NCBI GenBank assembly: GCA_021234535.1
Contig: CM037836.1
Coordinates: 20,512,769 to 20,576,768, forward strand
Direction: 5' to 3'
Length of the DNA: 64,000 nucleotides
From: Stichopus chloronotus
Taxonomy: Eukaryota > Echinodermata > Holothuroidea > Aspidochirotida > Stichopodidae
Positions 40,401 through 50,087 of the stretch are shown one piece after another. The notes under the pieces were generated by a model. The model did no database searches. It was not told the DNA's origin and saw only the letters and a list, made by a program, of their open reading frames with translations. How positions within the stretch are numbered: the stretch's first letter is position 1; the number at the start of each line of letters is the position of its first letter. The position numbers were made by a program, and so were the translations under genes.

Positions 40401-43400
40401 CCTACTGCATTATTTATCTCAAACAGCTTTGATTTTGTAGAAGCTTAAGAAGTCACTCCCTGCTTTTCTCTGCTTCTTCTTTTTCTTTATTTTTAATCAA
40501 TGATAATTCTTGAAAACAGCTCTGAATTACATCACTTTCATTGAATGTTTTCCTCTGAGGAAACCTATCACATCAAGATAATCAAGTCTCATTTACCCTA
40601 CGAGTCATGTAGAAGATCAATATTTTAAAAAATGTTGAAGAATGCAACTTTCAGAAGTCTTGTTACATGACCATGCATACTCTCTGAGCCAAACAACAGC
40701 ATCTAACAACAAACAGTGCATTACTTTGATGTAAACAAACACGGTACGTTCAGCCTCTGTCACACAGAAGCTCGGCAAGAAACTTCAGCACCAAAAACAC
40801 GGTACACCGGATGACAAACTTGTGTTAATAGGGGGAAGGAGAAGCCTCACAAATCCCACCTAAGATCGTATTACTGTAGGTCCACAAAGCTTCACATATC
40901 CCACATGCTTGAGTGCAGACAGCCTGTACAGTAGGCTCTGTGGGGTAAGGAGATGAGTGCACTGGAGTATGATTCATTACCATGTGGTTGCTATCCTTAT
41001 TACAATGTATACTGTAGCAGTAACTCCATCTAAGATGGTATTGGCTAAGATTTTTGAGGCTTCCTTAAGGAAAATTGTTCACCATTTCAGAATGTACAAC
41101 GGGGAAGAAAGAAGGTTAATACTACACTACACACAGTATTCATTAGAGCTCTGAGTCTTTTCAACACCAATGTGAAGTTCACGACCTTGAACAACATTAA
41201 CGTGACGTGTCTTCATTAACATTAGGAATGTTTACTTACATACTGTGCAGTGTATGTGTACAGCGCACGGAACACTTTCACTTTTCCTGTGGAAGGATAA
41301 AAGAAGATGTTAAAATAACATTTACAGTACTGTACATAAAGAGACTCTAAGGCAATGACAAGGGTCGAAAGTAGTCACGGCCTGCAGCACCGACACCAGT
41401 CAACGACAAAAGGTTTCCTCATAGTCTTCAATGTGTTGCATTATACAGCCACTAGTAAGTATCAGCAGGGGAAATGTCTTAAAGGAGGAAAGGGAGTTGT
41501 GAAGTACATCTTTACATAATTTTTTGCACTTTCTTTCTCCAAATTGAGTAGAATCATACCGATTTAACAGATCTGTGGTAAAATTAATCTGCTAATGACA
41601 GATTTTATTAGACAGCACCCCGGTAGAGAGAAAAAGCTGTGTACTTTGGGAAATTTTGTTTAAGTTGTGGCCCGCAAGATAATATTCATGAGTATGGGTT
41701 TTATGTCTCTTCCTACAGAACAAAACCAATGTAAATGGCATTTTGAACCAATAAACCCCATTGCATGTAATGTCACAGTGACACAGTGAAAGTGCCACCC
41801 TTGAGGATAAGTGACTAAATTCAAACATGCATGTCTGATGTCTGATGTCAGATGGAATGGCAGAAACACATGTGGTGTCTCTGCCATTCCATCTGCACAC
41901 TCCTAACATAAACACATGCACCATTTATTCATTTGTCTCAAGGAGGGCACTTAGGTTTGTGGTTATGTGATGTTAGTGCAAAGTGTCTACTATGTTTTAA
42001 CTGCAGGCTTAAACTGTATCAACCAACAAACAAAGTAACCTTCCACCATGTGCAGGCCTGACTTTTAACAAAAATTCTTTGTTCTAGTCTGAAATATATT
42101 TTGGTTGTCTGAACCGGAGACAAAAAGACGAGGAAAAACAATGAGACCAGACATTTGCTGCAACACAGTTTTTATACGTCAAACAACAGAATAGTGGACC
42201 ACTTCCATGTTTCAGGCCAGAAGTCTGTCATTCTGTAGTATATCGACCTTCTCTCAGAGCGTACCGATTACCACAAATTATTCTATTGTTATCATTAATG
42301 AAGGACAATACCAACTAATTATAACCGCTTTAAATGGGTAAAATCCTTTCAGAAGATCACTCCTCTATCAGATGACCAGAAGGAGTGGATTTGATTGTCT
42401 GACGTGATTTTTATCACCTAGTATTAGACAATTTAAGTCTGAATGTTTTGTTTTTTCTGACTGTGCCTCCCTGTACCTGCACGTCAGTTCCCACGAACAC
42501 ACAGTATTGTGTAGATTGAGTCTTCCCTTCAGCAACATGGCCCACTGTACACTCCTCCCACCCACCCCCCGCCCTCCCCCCAAAAAAAATAAAAACAACA
42601 ATAAATAAAGAATTCAACGACTTAGCAAAGGGTCCTTCTTACTTTATGTGTATATGGTATATAGTGGTTAAAGGTTGTGTAACGTGCTTCTAGAAAAGAG
42701 CACCCTTCATGCAAAAGATGCAAAGTAAAATTATGAGAGAAAATCTGTTGGAATTTTGTTTATATCTACAGTATTACCGCTCATGAGATATGACTTTTCA
42801 AAGTATGGAAAAAAATACAAAACAGATGACATGGAGGGTTGCACAGTGCCAGTTTTTCTTTTGTTAACTCTATATGGTTTGCATCTTAATTACTTAATTA
42901 CTGAGTTTCACATTGGTACATGATATCGATATTGTTGAAGGAAAACATTCATGTTCCCAAAATAAAAGCCTCCAGGCATATAAAATTCTAAAATGTTCTT
43001 GAAATAAACGTTACATAAACAAAGGATTAACATATTACAAATCATGGGAGTCCATCTTTTGACATTACAAATTTGCATAATTAGCAAATGTTTATTCATG
43101 ACACAGCTGTGAGACACTAACTTGCCTATAAAATTGTCCATCTTTGATGGATTTTGATGGAATCTGTGGCTGTTTTCAACATTTTCGATACTTAATGCAC
43201 CCAATACTCCAAAGTGTCATTTTCATGTCACACAACCTTTCAGACAAACAGACAGATCAAGCACTCTAGCACAGTTTGTACTCCAAAGGCTGTGTGACAC
43301 AAGGCAGTGCACTGACAGTTTAATTACACAGCTACATAAATACTGTACCAGGCTACATAATTACCAACATTTCGAGCGGTTCGGTTATGTAAATAAATGG

Positions 43401-46400
43401 ATTACAGTGCACTGCAAATCCTGGTCTTTGACATTTGGTGACGACATAACTGTACAGTACCTGGTGTACCTGGTGTACTGCACCTTTGTACACAGTCAGA
43501 GACAGAGTTGTCACAGTCAGTGATCGTTGCAGAGGTTTGATGAAGAAGCAAATTCGTCAGCATTTCCTTCTTCCTGGAAAGCTTGATTCATTTCCCCCTC
43601 GATCTTCCCAAATCTTCCCCCCCCCCCCCAGAACAGAGGTGGCAAACAGATGTGGTGATTGTTTTGGTCTTTCCTGTCCTTTTTCTGGATATCTTTTGGG
43701 TCAAAGATGCAAAAAATGCTGAATACAGAGTGTTGGAAAGGAAGTGCACCAACGCTAATCTCTAAGATGGTCACCACTCACCACTACAATCAGTCAGTTA
43801 CAAAAATGTCTTGGTCTCTGGAGGTTTGCTCATATTTCTAGATCATGCAATTGTTATTTACTATTTACACAGATACAGCGACATTTACCACATATTAAAT
43901 GGTCCCTTGTCTGGCCCCGCAGAGATTTTACTGAAAGATAAAGGTGAGTCCCCACATCAGAGCGAAAGAGTCAGATTTGGGGGACATTTACTGTAGCCCT
44001 CGACTGTCAAATTTGGAAGAGTCCCCTTCATAGTTCTACATTTACCTACAGTAGCAGTTCAAATATCATTGCCATTTTCAAAGGATGCAATCCTGTCAAC
44101 ATGCAGAGAGCTGAAAATAGAATGTATTACTGTAACTGCTTTCTGCATATCCAGTATTATGAAACTGATCATGAGGTAGTACTGGGCTTCCATGACACAA
44201 ATACAAATTGCCCCGGCATGCGACATGGCTGAGGCACTTTCAGACAGTCTGTTGTCCCTGAGGCATCTGCAGGACACTTGTCAATGGTGTTACATAGATC
44301 CAACACTGAAAGTATAGTAGCCTACTGCAGTGTATTTTTATAAATTATACTGAAACAAATTAAAAGCTTCAAAGCTTTCTCAGGCAAACAGTGTCCTGCC
44401 ATTAATAATTAACAAATCTTCACAGATGATATACACTAATTGATATCTGTTTCAATATTGATCGATTTGACAAGGTGCTGATTTCTTTTTAAATGTTATG
44501 ATAGAAAACAAAATCAGAACTTCCATTTCCAAAGTTTTGACAATGGCAGTTTGAAAATTTTTTACTTACAGACAGTATACTGTAGTTACATGTATCGCTT
44601 ACACACAAGGATGTGAAAGGTGGAAGTACAGTACTGTAGGGACTGGATAAATGTGCCCTGAATGCTCCATCTGGTCATTTTGAAGATTATGCATTAAATA
44701 AAAAAAAGGCTCACTTGCTTTTTTGTTTTTTTAAAAAAAACTTGTTTTCAGAAAAAATCTCATGGATGACTTTTTGGTAGATTTGTGTGGATGAACTTGA
44801 CGTCCAGGGAGATAAATCTGACTACAGATTTAAAGTCTTGACAAGCATGTAGCTGAAGCCGACCTAAATTATTATTTAAGTGAACGAACATAATCTAATA
44901 TTGTCATAGCAATGAGTAATGCTACCCATCATGGCAACTGAATGCAAAGTTAAAACCAGTATAAATCACTTAAGAAAAACATTTCTAAGTTTGCTCTAAC
45001 TGTTAAACTATTAAAGTTTACAAATTCATGCAAAATTTAGCACATTATACAACATTCATTTTTTGTCGTAACATCACTGGGGTCTCATTTACAATTATTT
45101 CCAACATGCGATGGTGCATGTGGATAACCAATGTACAGTGGTGTTATGTCGGGGATTGACATTCTCGCCGGCGAGTTATATCTACATATTGCACAGCAAA
45201 ATTTTGACAAGCAACACACAATCTAAAAATCTGAAGAGCAATTGTTTGCTATTTATTCATTTATTTTTTGTTTGTTCCATTGGTCCACCTACCAGACAAG
45301 AATCACTGCACTTCTATTATAAAATTACTAGGCTAGTGTGTTTTTACTAGAGAATGTTTTTGGATGTTTTATTTTGATTTTTCAGTGATGTAATTTTTCA
45401 CTTTTCTTTCAATGTTTTCTTTTCCACCTATGAGCACTGTACTGTACTGTAGCATCACAAACTATAACAATGCGAGTGAAAAACACGTGTACTTATTTTA
45501 CTCCTTTTCTAAAAGAACATGGCATGTTCCACAAGATCCCCACATGAGCAGCTTGTCCCTTTTTCTCCACATAATTAATGCACAGTTCCGGTTTGAATAC
45601 TCCTTCCTGTCTAAACACAAAACCTCAGAACCAGAACATGACAATAACTGCAAGCAAGTCTGACATCTCCCCACAAATAACATCAATGGGTCTCCCAGGC
45701 TTTTCAAGTGTGAAATTGCCCCATGGACTGACTGTGCAAAAGGATTATACTGTACTGTAGAAGCAGTGTTGCTTCAATTAGATGTGTGAAATGATGATTG
45801 TTGACGCTGAATTTTGGCGAAAGGAAGGAGGCAGCTTCTGTAAAATGACCGCTGGTCTAACTTTAACAAACTATTACGATGTTCATTGCCAAGGACAATT
45901 CGGACCAATATATATATATATATTAGGAGTACTCTGTATAGACAGTTGTTTCACCCCCTTGTAATAATTCCACCCCCCCCCCCAACCACTTACCCTGTAG
46001 GCCCAGTCATTTCACCCACAAAATAGAAGTCATTTCACTCCTAAGTGCCTACCAGTTCCCCCTTCAAATAACTGACGTCAAATGGAAATTACAAATACAA
46101 TTTGCAGAGTATGCAGTATACTGTAGCAAAACACAGACTTTATAAGAGCAAACTGTTACAGCAGCAATGTAGGCAAGTTGTGGAAAACAAAAACAAAAAT
46201 TTGAAACCACCGCCATTTACAAGAAATATTACTGAGTGTCCAGTGCCTGTGATTGTTGAAGTTCAGTAATTTCTTACTGTATACTAGGTGTACCTTAAGT
46301 AGATCAGTACTTTGAGTCAATCAATGCATTCCAAACTCTCAAGTGAGGCATTGTGGACACAAAGAGACGATGTGAGCACCATCTGCATGGTGTGCAAGTA

Positions 46401-48500
46401 CTTCAAACAACATCAACAACAAGTATTTGCTGTGACACTATTCATTTTCATGGAAACAATTTACTCACAGCTTAATTTTCAAGATTCAGCATTATAGCTA
46501 ACTGTCATGTTTCAAACCATACCAAAATGCTGACCAGAACACCGTCGATGAAATTCTCATTGAAAATTTGGATAGCAGAAAAATATTTTTATCATTTTTT
46601 GTCAATGTTTGGTATTAATGTGATAACAAATGGTACTTTTGAAAGATTTTAGTCTGAATGATTGACTCAAGGTTTCATCATATACTGTAGGCCTTGTGTG
46701 ACATACAGCCTCCTTACATTCAAAACTTATTTCCAATAAATTAGTCATTTGTTACAAGACCAAAAGGTAGCAGAATGACAAAGGCACATTGATAAATATC
46801 ACTGAAAAGTTTCATACACTTTCATCATGTTTACATATTTTTAAGATCAACATGACCCAAGACCCTCACCCAAGATCCAATAAACCTTTCCATATGTTTA
46901 CCATTTTTCTTTTTTATAACGCTGCCAACACATTATGCGGTGAAATGGTCTGCACTTGGAAGCAAAGTGTTAGAACTTTTGGGGCAAAATGGTAAACTGC
47001 TGGGGATGAACTGGTCATTTGGGGGAGAAATCAGGTGGGGACAAAATTTTCAAGGAGGCAAAATGACAACAAGCACTAACTTTGTACTGTAAATTATGAT
47101 TTAGCCATGAAGATAGGCCTAGCCACCTAGGAAAGGTGAGGCGGCTACAGGCACAAAGTGCACATCAGGACTCCACAGTTACATACATGCACATGGGAAA
47201 GTAAGAGTGCACCTGGGTCAATGGAATTCTGTATAACATTTTCTTCATTCCAGCAAGCCAAAAGCAATAACTTGGCTATATTTCTTCAACTACTGTGTAT
47301 ATTTTGAGCCTTAATAGTCTACCCATATTGACAGAATCGTACTGTATCACATTGACTACAGTACATAATTAGTATGGCTACAGTACATTAGTAGCCTACT
47401 GTGGTGTTAACATGTAAATGCCTGTTTTTTGTGTGTAAGTAACACAGGTAAGGTCCAACTCCATATCATGTTGAAGACACTACAAGCTTATTTGCCTCAC
47501 ATTGGAGATAGCTTGGAGTGCAAATTTAGATTCCGTGACCTGAAGTGACATCGACAACGGCATCGGACAACTAAAACATTTATTATAGGGTCTACAGTGT
47601 GTCTACTTTTATAATCTTTGATTTTTTTCTTCGGGTTGTATTTTTTTTTACCTTAATCCCACAAGGTTACGGACATTCTGTGAATGAAACTGTGAAAACC
47701 TGTGGAAGAAATAAGAGAAGTTATACCTGCAAAGGAAAGAGGTTAGAAAAGGATACAAACCAAGGATATAAAGATAACAAGGGAATCATAAGTCTTAAGA
47801 ATAACCCACTACGCTACAAGAGCAAATTTGGTTGTTGGATGTTCGTAGATAATTTTATGCAAAACATCCGGATCCCCGAACTCTGTAATATGCCCGAACT
47901 CTATACCCTATATGGTACGCTATTGCTAACAGTGTTCATTCAACTTTTTCAAGCATATTATTGTCTGTTATGTGCGCATCGTCACACACTCTAAATTCGA
48001 GCCTAGCTTGGCACTGGCAAAGGAGAAAAAATAGTTTAGTAGGGAAGTGACTTTTATGCCCCGCTTATCTCAAATTCTCAATCCAGCCTGAAACAGGAAT
48101 TTGCCAGCCCTACAAAACAAACTTTACAAAGTTTGACTTGCCCTCAGGTAGCTTTTCCTTGATCTCTACAAGTTACAAAGGGCACAATCACATTTGAAAC
48201 TATAAACTTATCCCAAACTTCGCTTTAAAGTACTGTGTTGTACTTGTAGCTTACAGTTAGGCCACACAGACTACCGTTTTACTGATTACAGTACTGTACA
48301 CACAAGAACCAGCTAACTTAGGCCTACATTTTCTGCAGTGCTGGGGCTAGCCTAATCAATACTCTCACCTGAAGGCCAGAGCGCTATCGAAGTTCATGTT
48401 TTTCCTTTAAGTGAACGAAAACTTTCAGGAAACGAAAACTTTCAAAATTACCTGGTTTTGAAACTGGTTTCGGAGGCGCTGGTCTTGTTGGAGTTGTCAT
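19379..48500 (-). CDS. OSTF1: OSTF1, osteoclast-stimulating factor 1 (SH3 + ankyrin adaptor), complete 9-exon gene
   Basis: Coding exons on the minus strand, in transcript order: 48452-48500, 41240-41286, 39953-40003, 36898-36961, 29893-29984, 27343-27462, 26498-26576, 21663-21761, 19379-19425. Every junction is GT/AG and the phases match, giving 648 bp = 215 residues plus TAG; vertebrate OSTF1 is about 214. Residues 1-17 are a proline-rich leader. Residues 18-74 are an SH3 domain with ALYTY (24-28), DELSFEEGD (34-42), W54 and the SNYV end (68-71). Residues 79-173 hold three ankyrin repeats ([37 protein letters not shown]). The last 14 residues are acidic ([13 protein letters not shown]). Known family role: a cytoplasmic adaptor that binds proline-rich partners and SRC-type kinases and can indirectly promote bone resorption in vertebrates; the role in this animal is inferred. 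Introns run from 766 bp to 7.2 kb and carry most of the transposon remnants in this half of the window. Confidence 0.96.
19426..21662 (-). other. OSTF1 intron 8
   Basis: 2237 bp, GT-AG. Contains the hAT-like MITE; otherwise AT-rich with nothing else recognised. Confidence 0.85.
19828..20225. mobile_element. hAT-like MITE in OSTF1 intron 8
   Basis: The right end, read inward, is CAGGGTTTGTACAGGTCCTG then GAATTCC. The left end reads CATGGTTCATAC followed by AATTCCATGACTTTC. The interior is full of TTCCATGACTTT and TTCCAGG phrases, a common body type for hAT-derived non-autonomous elements. Target duplications are not clear, so it is old. No transposase frame. Confidence 0.6.
21663..21761 (-). 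CDS. OSTF1: OSTF1 coding exon 8
   Basis: Two bases complete Gly168, then [20 protein letters not shown] and [12 protein letters not shown], plus one base of a split Arg codon. Acceptor ttggtcag, donor gtgagt. LLLAKGARTDL across the junction is conserved with vertebrates; the part after it has diverged. Confidence 0.94.
23570..23908 (+). pseudogene. Ty3/gypsy retrotransposon integrase remnant (5' part)
   Basis: Translation in two frames gives [20 protein letters not shown] followed by QH, then [20 protein letters not shown], then [19 protein letters not shown] and [10 protein letters not shown]. These line up in order with the integrase core of gypsy elements (DNGPQF..F..FC..NGI.H ; G.AERFV.TFK ; FL..YR.TPHATTG..P.ELL.GR.L.T). 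Stops and frameshifts make it dead; the catalytic Asp context has decayed. It sits in OSTF1 intron 7 on the opposite strand. Confidence 0.6.
23909..24249 (+). mobile_element. TTAA-flanked MITE, copy 2 (nested in gypsy remnant)
   Basis: The body is 23913-24245, starting AGGGAAGTGGGGCATTCAG and ending ATGCCATATTTCCC. Exact TTAA flanks lie at 23909-23912 and 24246-24249. The interior matches the other copies. It interrupts the gypsy integrase translation. Confidence 0.85.
24250..24450 (+). pseudogene. Ty3/gypsy integrase C-terminal remnant (3' part)
   Basis: The frame reads [20 protein letters not shown] then [11 protein letters not shown], matching the W.PG.I.E..GPLTY.VEV...RR.HID segment near the end of gypsy integrases. 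A 24-bp tandem duplication lies inside it. It is the continuation of the remnant that ends at 23908. Confidence 0.5.
24374..24421. repeat. Perfect 24-bp tandem duplication
   Basis: The unit tgagtctgttgacatatatt + gttg occurs twice back to back. Being 8 codons long, it keeps the frame of the gypsy remnant. Confidence 0.95.
25631..25837. repeat. Dispersed repeat, copy A
   Basis: Shares, in the same order, tccacaaagc, catatcccacatgctt, cacagcctgt, a ggNNagga/gagat stretch, gtgcactggag, ttgcNatccttattacaatg and tttttgaggcttcc with 40881-41067. It lies in OSTF1 intron 7. No coding assignment. Confidence 0.8.
26498..26576 (-). CDS. OSTF1: OSTF1 coding exon 7 (ankyrin repeat 3)
   Basis: [20 protein letters not shown] then KLLLAK, plus one base of a split Gly codon. 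Acceptor catttcag, donor gtaattt. Confidence 0.97.
26577..29892 (-). other. OSTF1 introns 6 and 5
   Basis: Intron 6 (26577-27342, 766 bp) and intron 5 (27463-29892, 2430 bp) flank exon 6. A C11 run lies at 27293-27303. The 28.4-29.4 kb part may be an old retroelement, but I could not match it. Confidence 0.8.
27343..27462 (-). CDS. OSTF1: OSTF1 coding exon 6 (ankyrin repeat 2)
   Basis: 120 bp, phase 0 at both ends: [20 protein letters not shown], then [37 protein letters not shown] is diagnostic for OSTF1. Acceptor ttttcag, donor gtaaag. Confidence 0.97.
29893..29984 (-). CDS. OSTF1: OSTF1 coding exon 5 (ankyrin repeat 1)
   Basis: Starts with two bases completing Val71, then [18 protein letters not shown] and [12 protein letters not shown], ending in phase 0 before gtatga. 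This is the first ankyrin repeat, equivalent to the [12 protein letters not shown] segment of vertebrate OSTF1. Confidence 0.96.
29985..36897 (-). other. OSTF1 intron 4
   Basis: 6913 bp, GT-AG. Noted for frequent TACTGTA/TACAGTA words and GTAGGCCTAC palindromes. A 221-codon plus-strand frame at 36032-36697 is not recognised and is treated as chance. Confidence 0.8.
36898..36961 (-). CDS. OSTF1: OSTF1 coding exon 4 (SH3 end)
   Basis: Begins in phase 0 with [13 protein letters not shown] and ends FGLIPSNY plus one base of a split Val codon. It contains the ligand-binding Trp (W54) and the PSNY strand. Acceptor catcag, donor gtaagtg. Confidence 0.96.
38430..38507. repeat. Cluster of four GATTTAAATC palindromes
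   Basis: Exact 10-bp palindromes at 38430, 38447, 38466 and 38498, joined by ATGATTT-like spacers. Some spacers also contain degenerate copies. Confidence 0.9.
39953..40003 (-). CDS. OSTF1: OSTF1 coding exon 3 (SH3 middle)
   Basis: 51 bp, phase 0 at both ends, encoding [17 protein letters not shown], the acidic RT/n-Src loop part of the SH3. Acceptor ttccacag, donor gtaggt. Confidence 0.96.
40881..41067. repeat. Dispersed repeat, copy B
   Basis: Second copy of the repeat at 25631-25837, same orientation, in OSTF1 intron 2 with its right end just short of exon 2. Differences are scattered substitutions and short indels. Confidence 0.8.
41240..41286 (-). CDS. OSTF1: OSTF1 coding exon 2 (start of SH3)
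   Basis: Acceptor ccacag precedes GA, which completes Gly17. Then come [15 protein letters not shown] and the donor gtaagtaaa. It carries the ALYxY signature of SH3 domains. Confidence 0.95.
41287..48451 (-). other. OSTF1 intron 1
   Basis: 7165 bp, the largest intron. Contains the 47-nt inverted repeat at 41849, C runs at 43617-43629 and 45973-45983, a TA repeat at 45909-45923 and many TACTGTA words. No alternative exon was supported. Confidence 0.85.
41849..41895. other. 47-nt near-perfect inverted repeat (hairpin)
   Basis: The left arm CAGATGGAATGGCAGA (41849-41864) is exactly complementary to 41880-41895. After one A/C mismatch, four more pairs form (ACAC with GTGT), leaving a 5-nt loop. 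It lies in OSTF1 intron 1. Confidence 0.9.
48452..48500 (-). CDS. OSTF1: OSTF1 coding exon 1 (start codon)
   Basis: ATG at 48500-48498 is followed by 16 codons rich in proline ([12 protein letters not shown]). The exon ends with one base of a split Gly codon, followed by the donor gtaattt. The leader matches the proline-rich N-terminus of the OSTF1 family. Confidence 0.93.
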
Positions 48501-48700
48501 TGTAAATAAACTACGGAACTGAAGATAATGGAGAAAATGACTACAGTACCGCCGTAAGAAGGCCTATGTGTAAATTAATATCAGCAGAAACAGGAAACGA
48601 CCAGTTCCGCTAAATCATTGCATTGTGGTTGCGAACCCGGAAGTGCCGAGTACGCTCCTGTAAATACAACGGTACCTGGCATCACCAAGTGGTATATGAA
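48501..48700 (-). promoter_or_regulatory. Putative OSTF1 promoter region
   Basis: The sequence just upstream of the OSTF1 ATG is less AT-rich than its surroundings. It carries an ETS-type site CCGGAAGTG (48637-48645, plus strand) and no obvious TATA box. That pattern fits a broadly expressed TATA-less gene. The transcription start is not resolved. Confidence 0.35.
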
Positions 48701-48809
48701 GTCACAAAGTAAACCATTATTGCCCATACGCGCCTTCAGACTGCGAATTACGGGATTTTCTCTCCCTGAACAACACGGAAGAGGGAATCTTATGCAGGAA
48801 ACTTAGAAG

Positions 48810-50053
48810 GAACGCTAACCGTTCAAATTTGTAGCCACCCGCTAAGGAAGGGTTTTTTTTTTTTTTTTGAGCCAACTCTCTCAATGGATTTAGTGGACTC
48901 ACACCTCCAATGGATCTAATTTTCTCATAAAGTAAATCCTATCTAGTGGGGTATGATATAAAAGGCAAAGTGGTATCCCTATGGTTAGGCCCTATGTTTC
49001 AGTGACGCCTACTCCAATACACGATTACCAGCGAAGAGAAAATTGTTAGTAAATTATAAATACACTGAAGGGGAAGCGGTGTTAGTATAAGAAAACAAAG
49101 GGCGATGTTTCGAAACACTGAGTCATATTAACGGGAGTAAGGCATGCAGTCAAACCAACTTTATTCTGACGCATTAGATGATATGTCACAAATTCTTCTT
49201 TTATACCTTAAAAGTATCTTCCCGGATATTTCAAACTATTTCAGTTGGTATTCAAGGTGAACAGATAACTTACATACTTTAGTAATTTACTAACAAAAAT
49301 ACTACCACTACCATCCATGCATTAGGATAGGGGACTATTCTAATATATGAACGGGGAGACTGCATTTTCCCCAAGTTAAAAGACAACAAATCGCTATCTC
49401 AAAGCAGACCGGGTGTGACCAGCTGCAGCGGGGAACCAGCTGCATGGAGCTATGACCCCGTGCCCCGTATAGATGAACATTAAAGAGGTTTGTTTAGAAA
49501 TTATTTCGCGCGGGAAAGATATATGGATCACCCACATTAACACTTCAACAATACCTGCTACTAAGGCAATTTCATATGGTGAGTGTGTAATTCTGTCTCA
49601 TACTTGGACACTGGCACTTATCATTAGTGGGTGCAGTTTTGCAGGGGGCCATGACACAATTAAGTGGCTCCCATTATCCACTACTTGATAGATCAAATTG
49701 TTCAAAGACAATCTAAGCGGAGCGCCACCATCAGTTGCCGCTGAGCGTAAGAGAACATTTTTGGATGAAAAATGCCCTCTGTGGATCCCAGGAAATGATT
49801 TGCCTAGGCTGCCTTACAATCATGTATCGTGCCCTCGAGAAACGGCTGTTAGGGCCGCCCGTCCCAACCACGATGCCACTGAGCTTCTTACAAGTATTGC
49901 TGTCGTTGAATAATTGAATAATTGCTGCAAATTAAAACAAGAAGGCAATATATCCACGGAGTTGCAAATCTCATCCCAATCGTTTGCATGGTCATTCATA
50001 CATCATTTCATGTACTCCCGAAGTGCGCTGAGCTGTATATTATTAAAACTGTT

Positions 50054-50087
<34 letters not shown>

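Larger units (their letters stand above)
36962..41239 (-). other. OSTF1 introns 3 and 2
   Basis: Intron 3 (36962-39952, 2991 bp) holds the GATTTAAATC cluster. Intron 2 (40004-41239, 1236 bp) holds repeat copy B. Confidence 0.85.

Noticed and set aside
47599..47994. 131-codon plus-strand ORF with hydrophobic start and end
   Set aside because: Could suggest a secreted or membrane protein, but it starts in a T-rich tract within OSTF1 intron 1, antisense, and no family is recognised.
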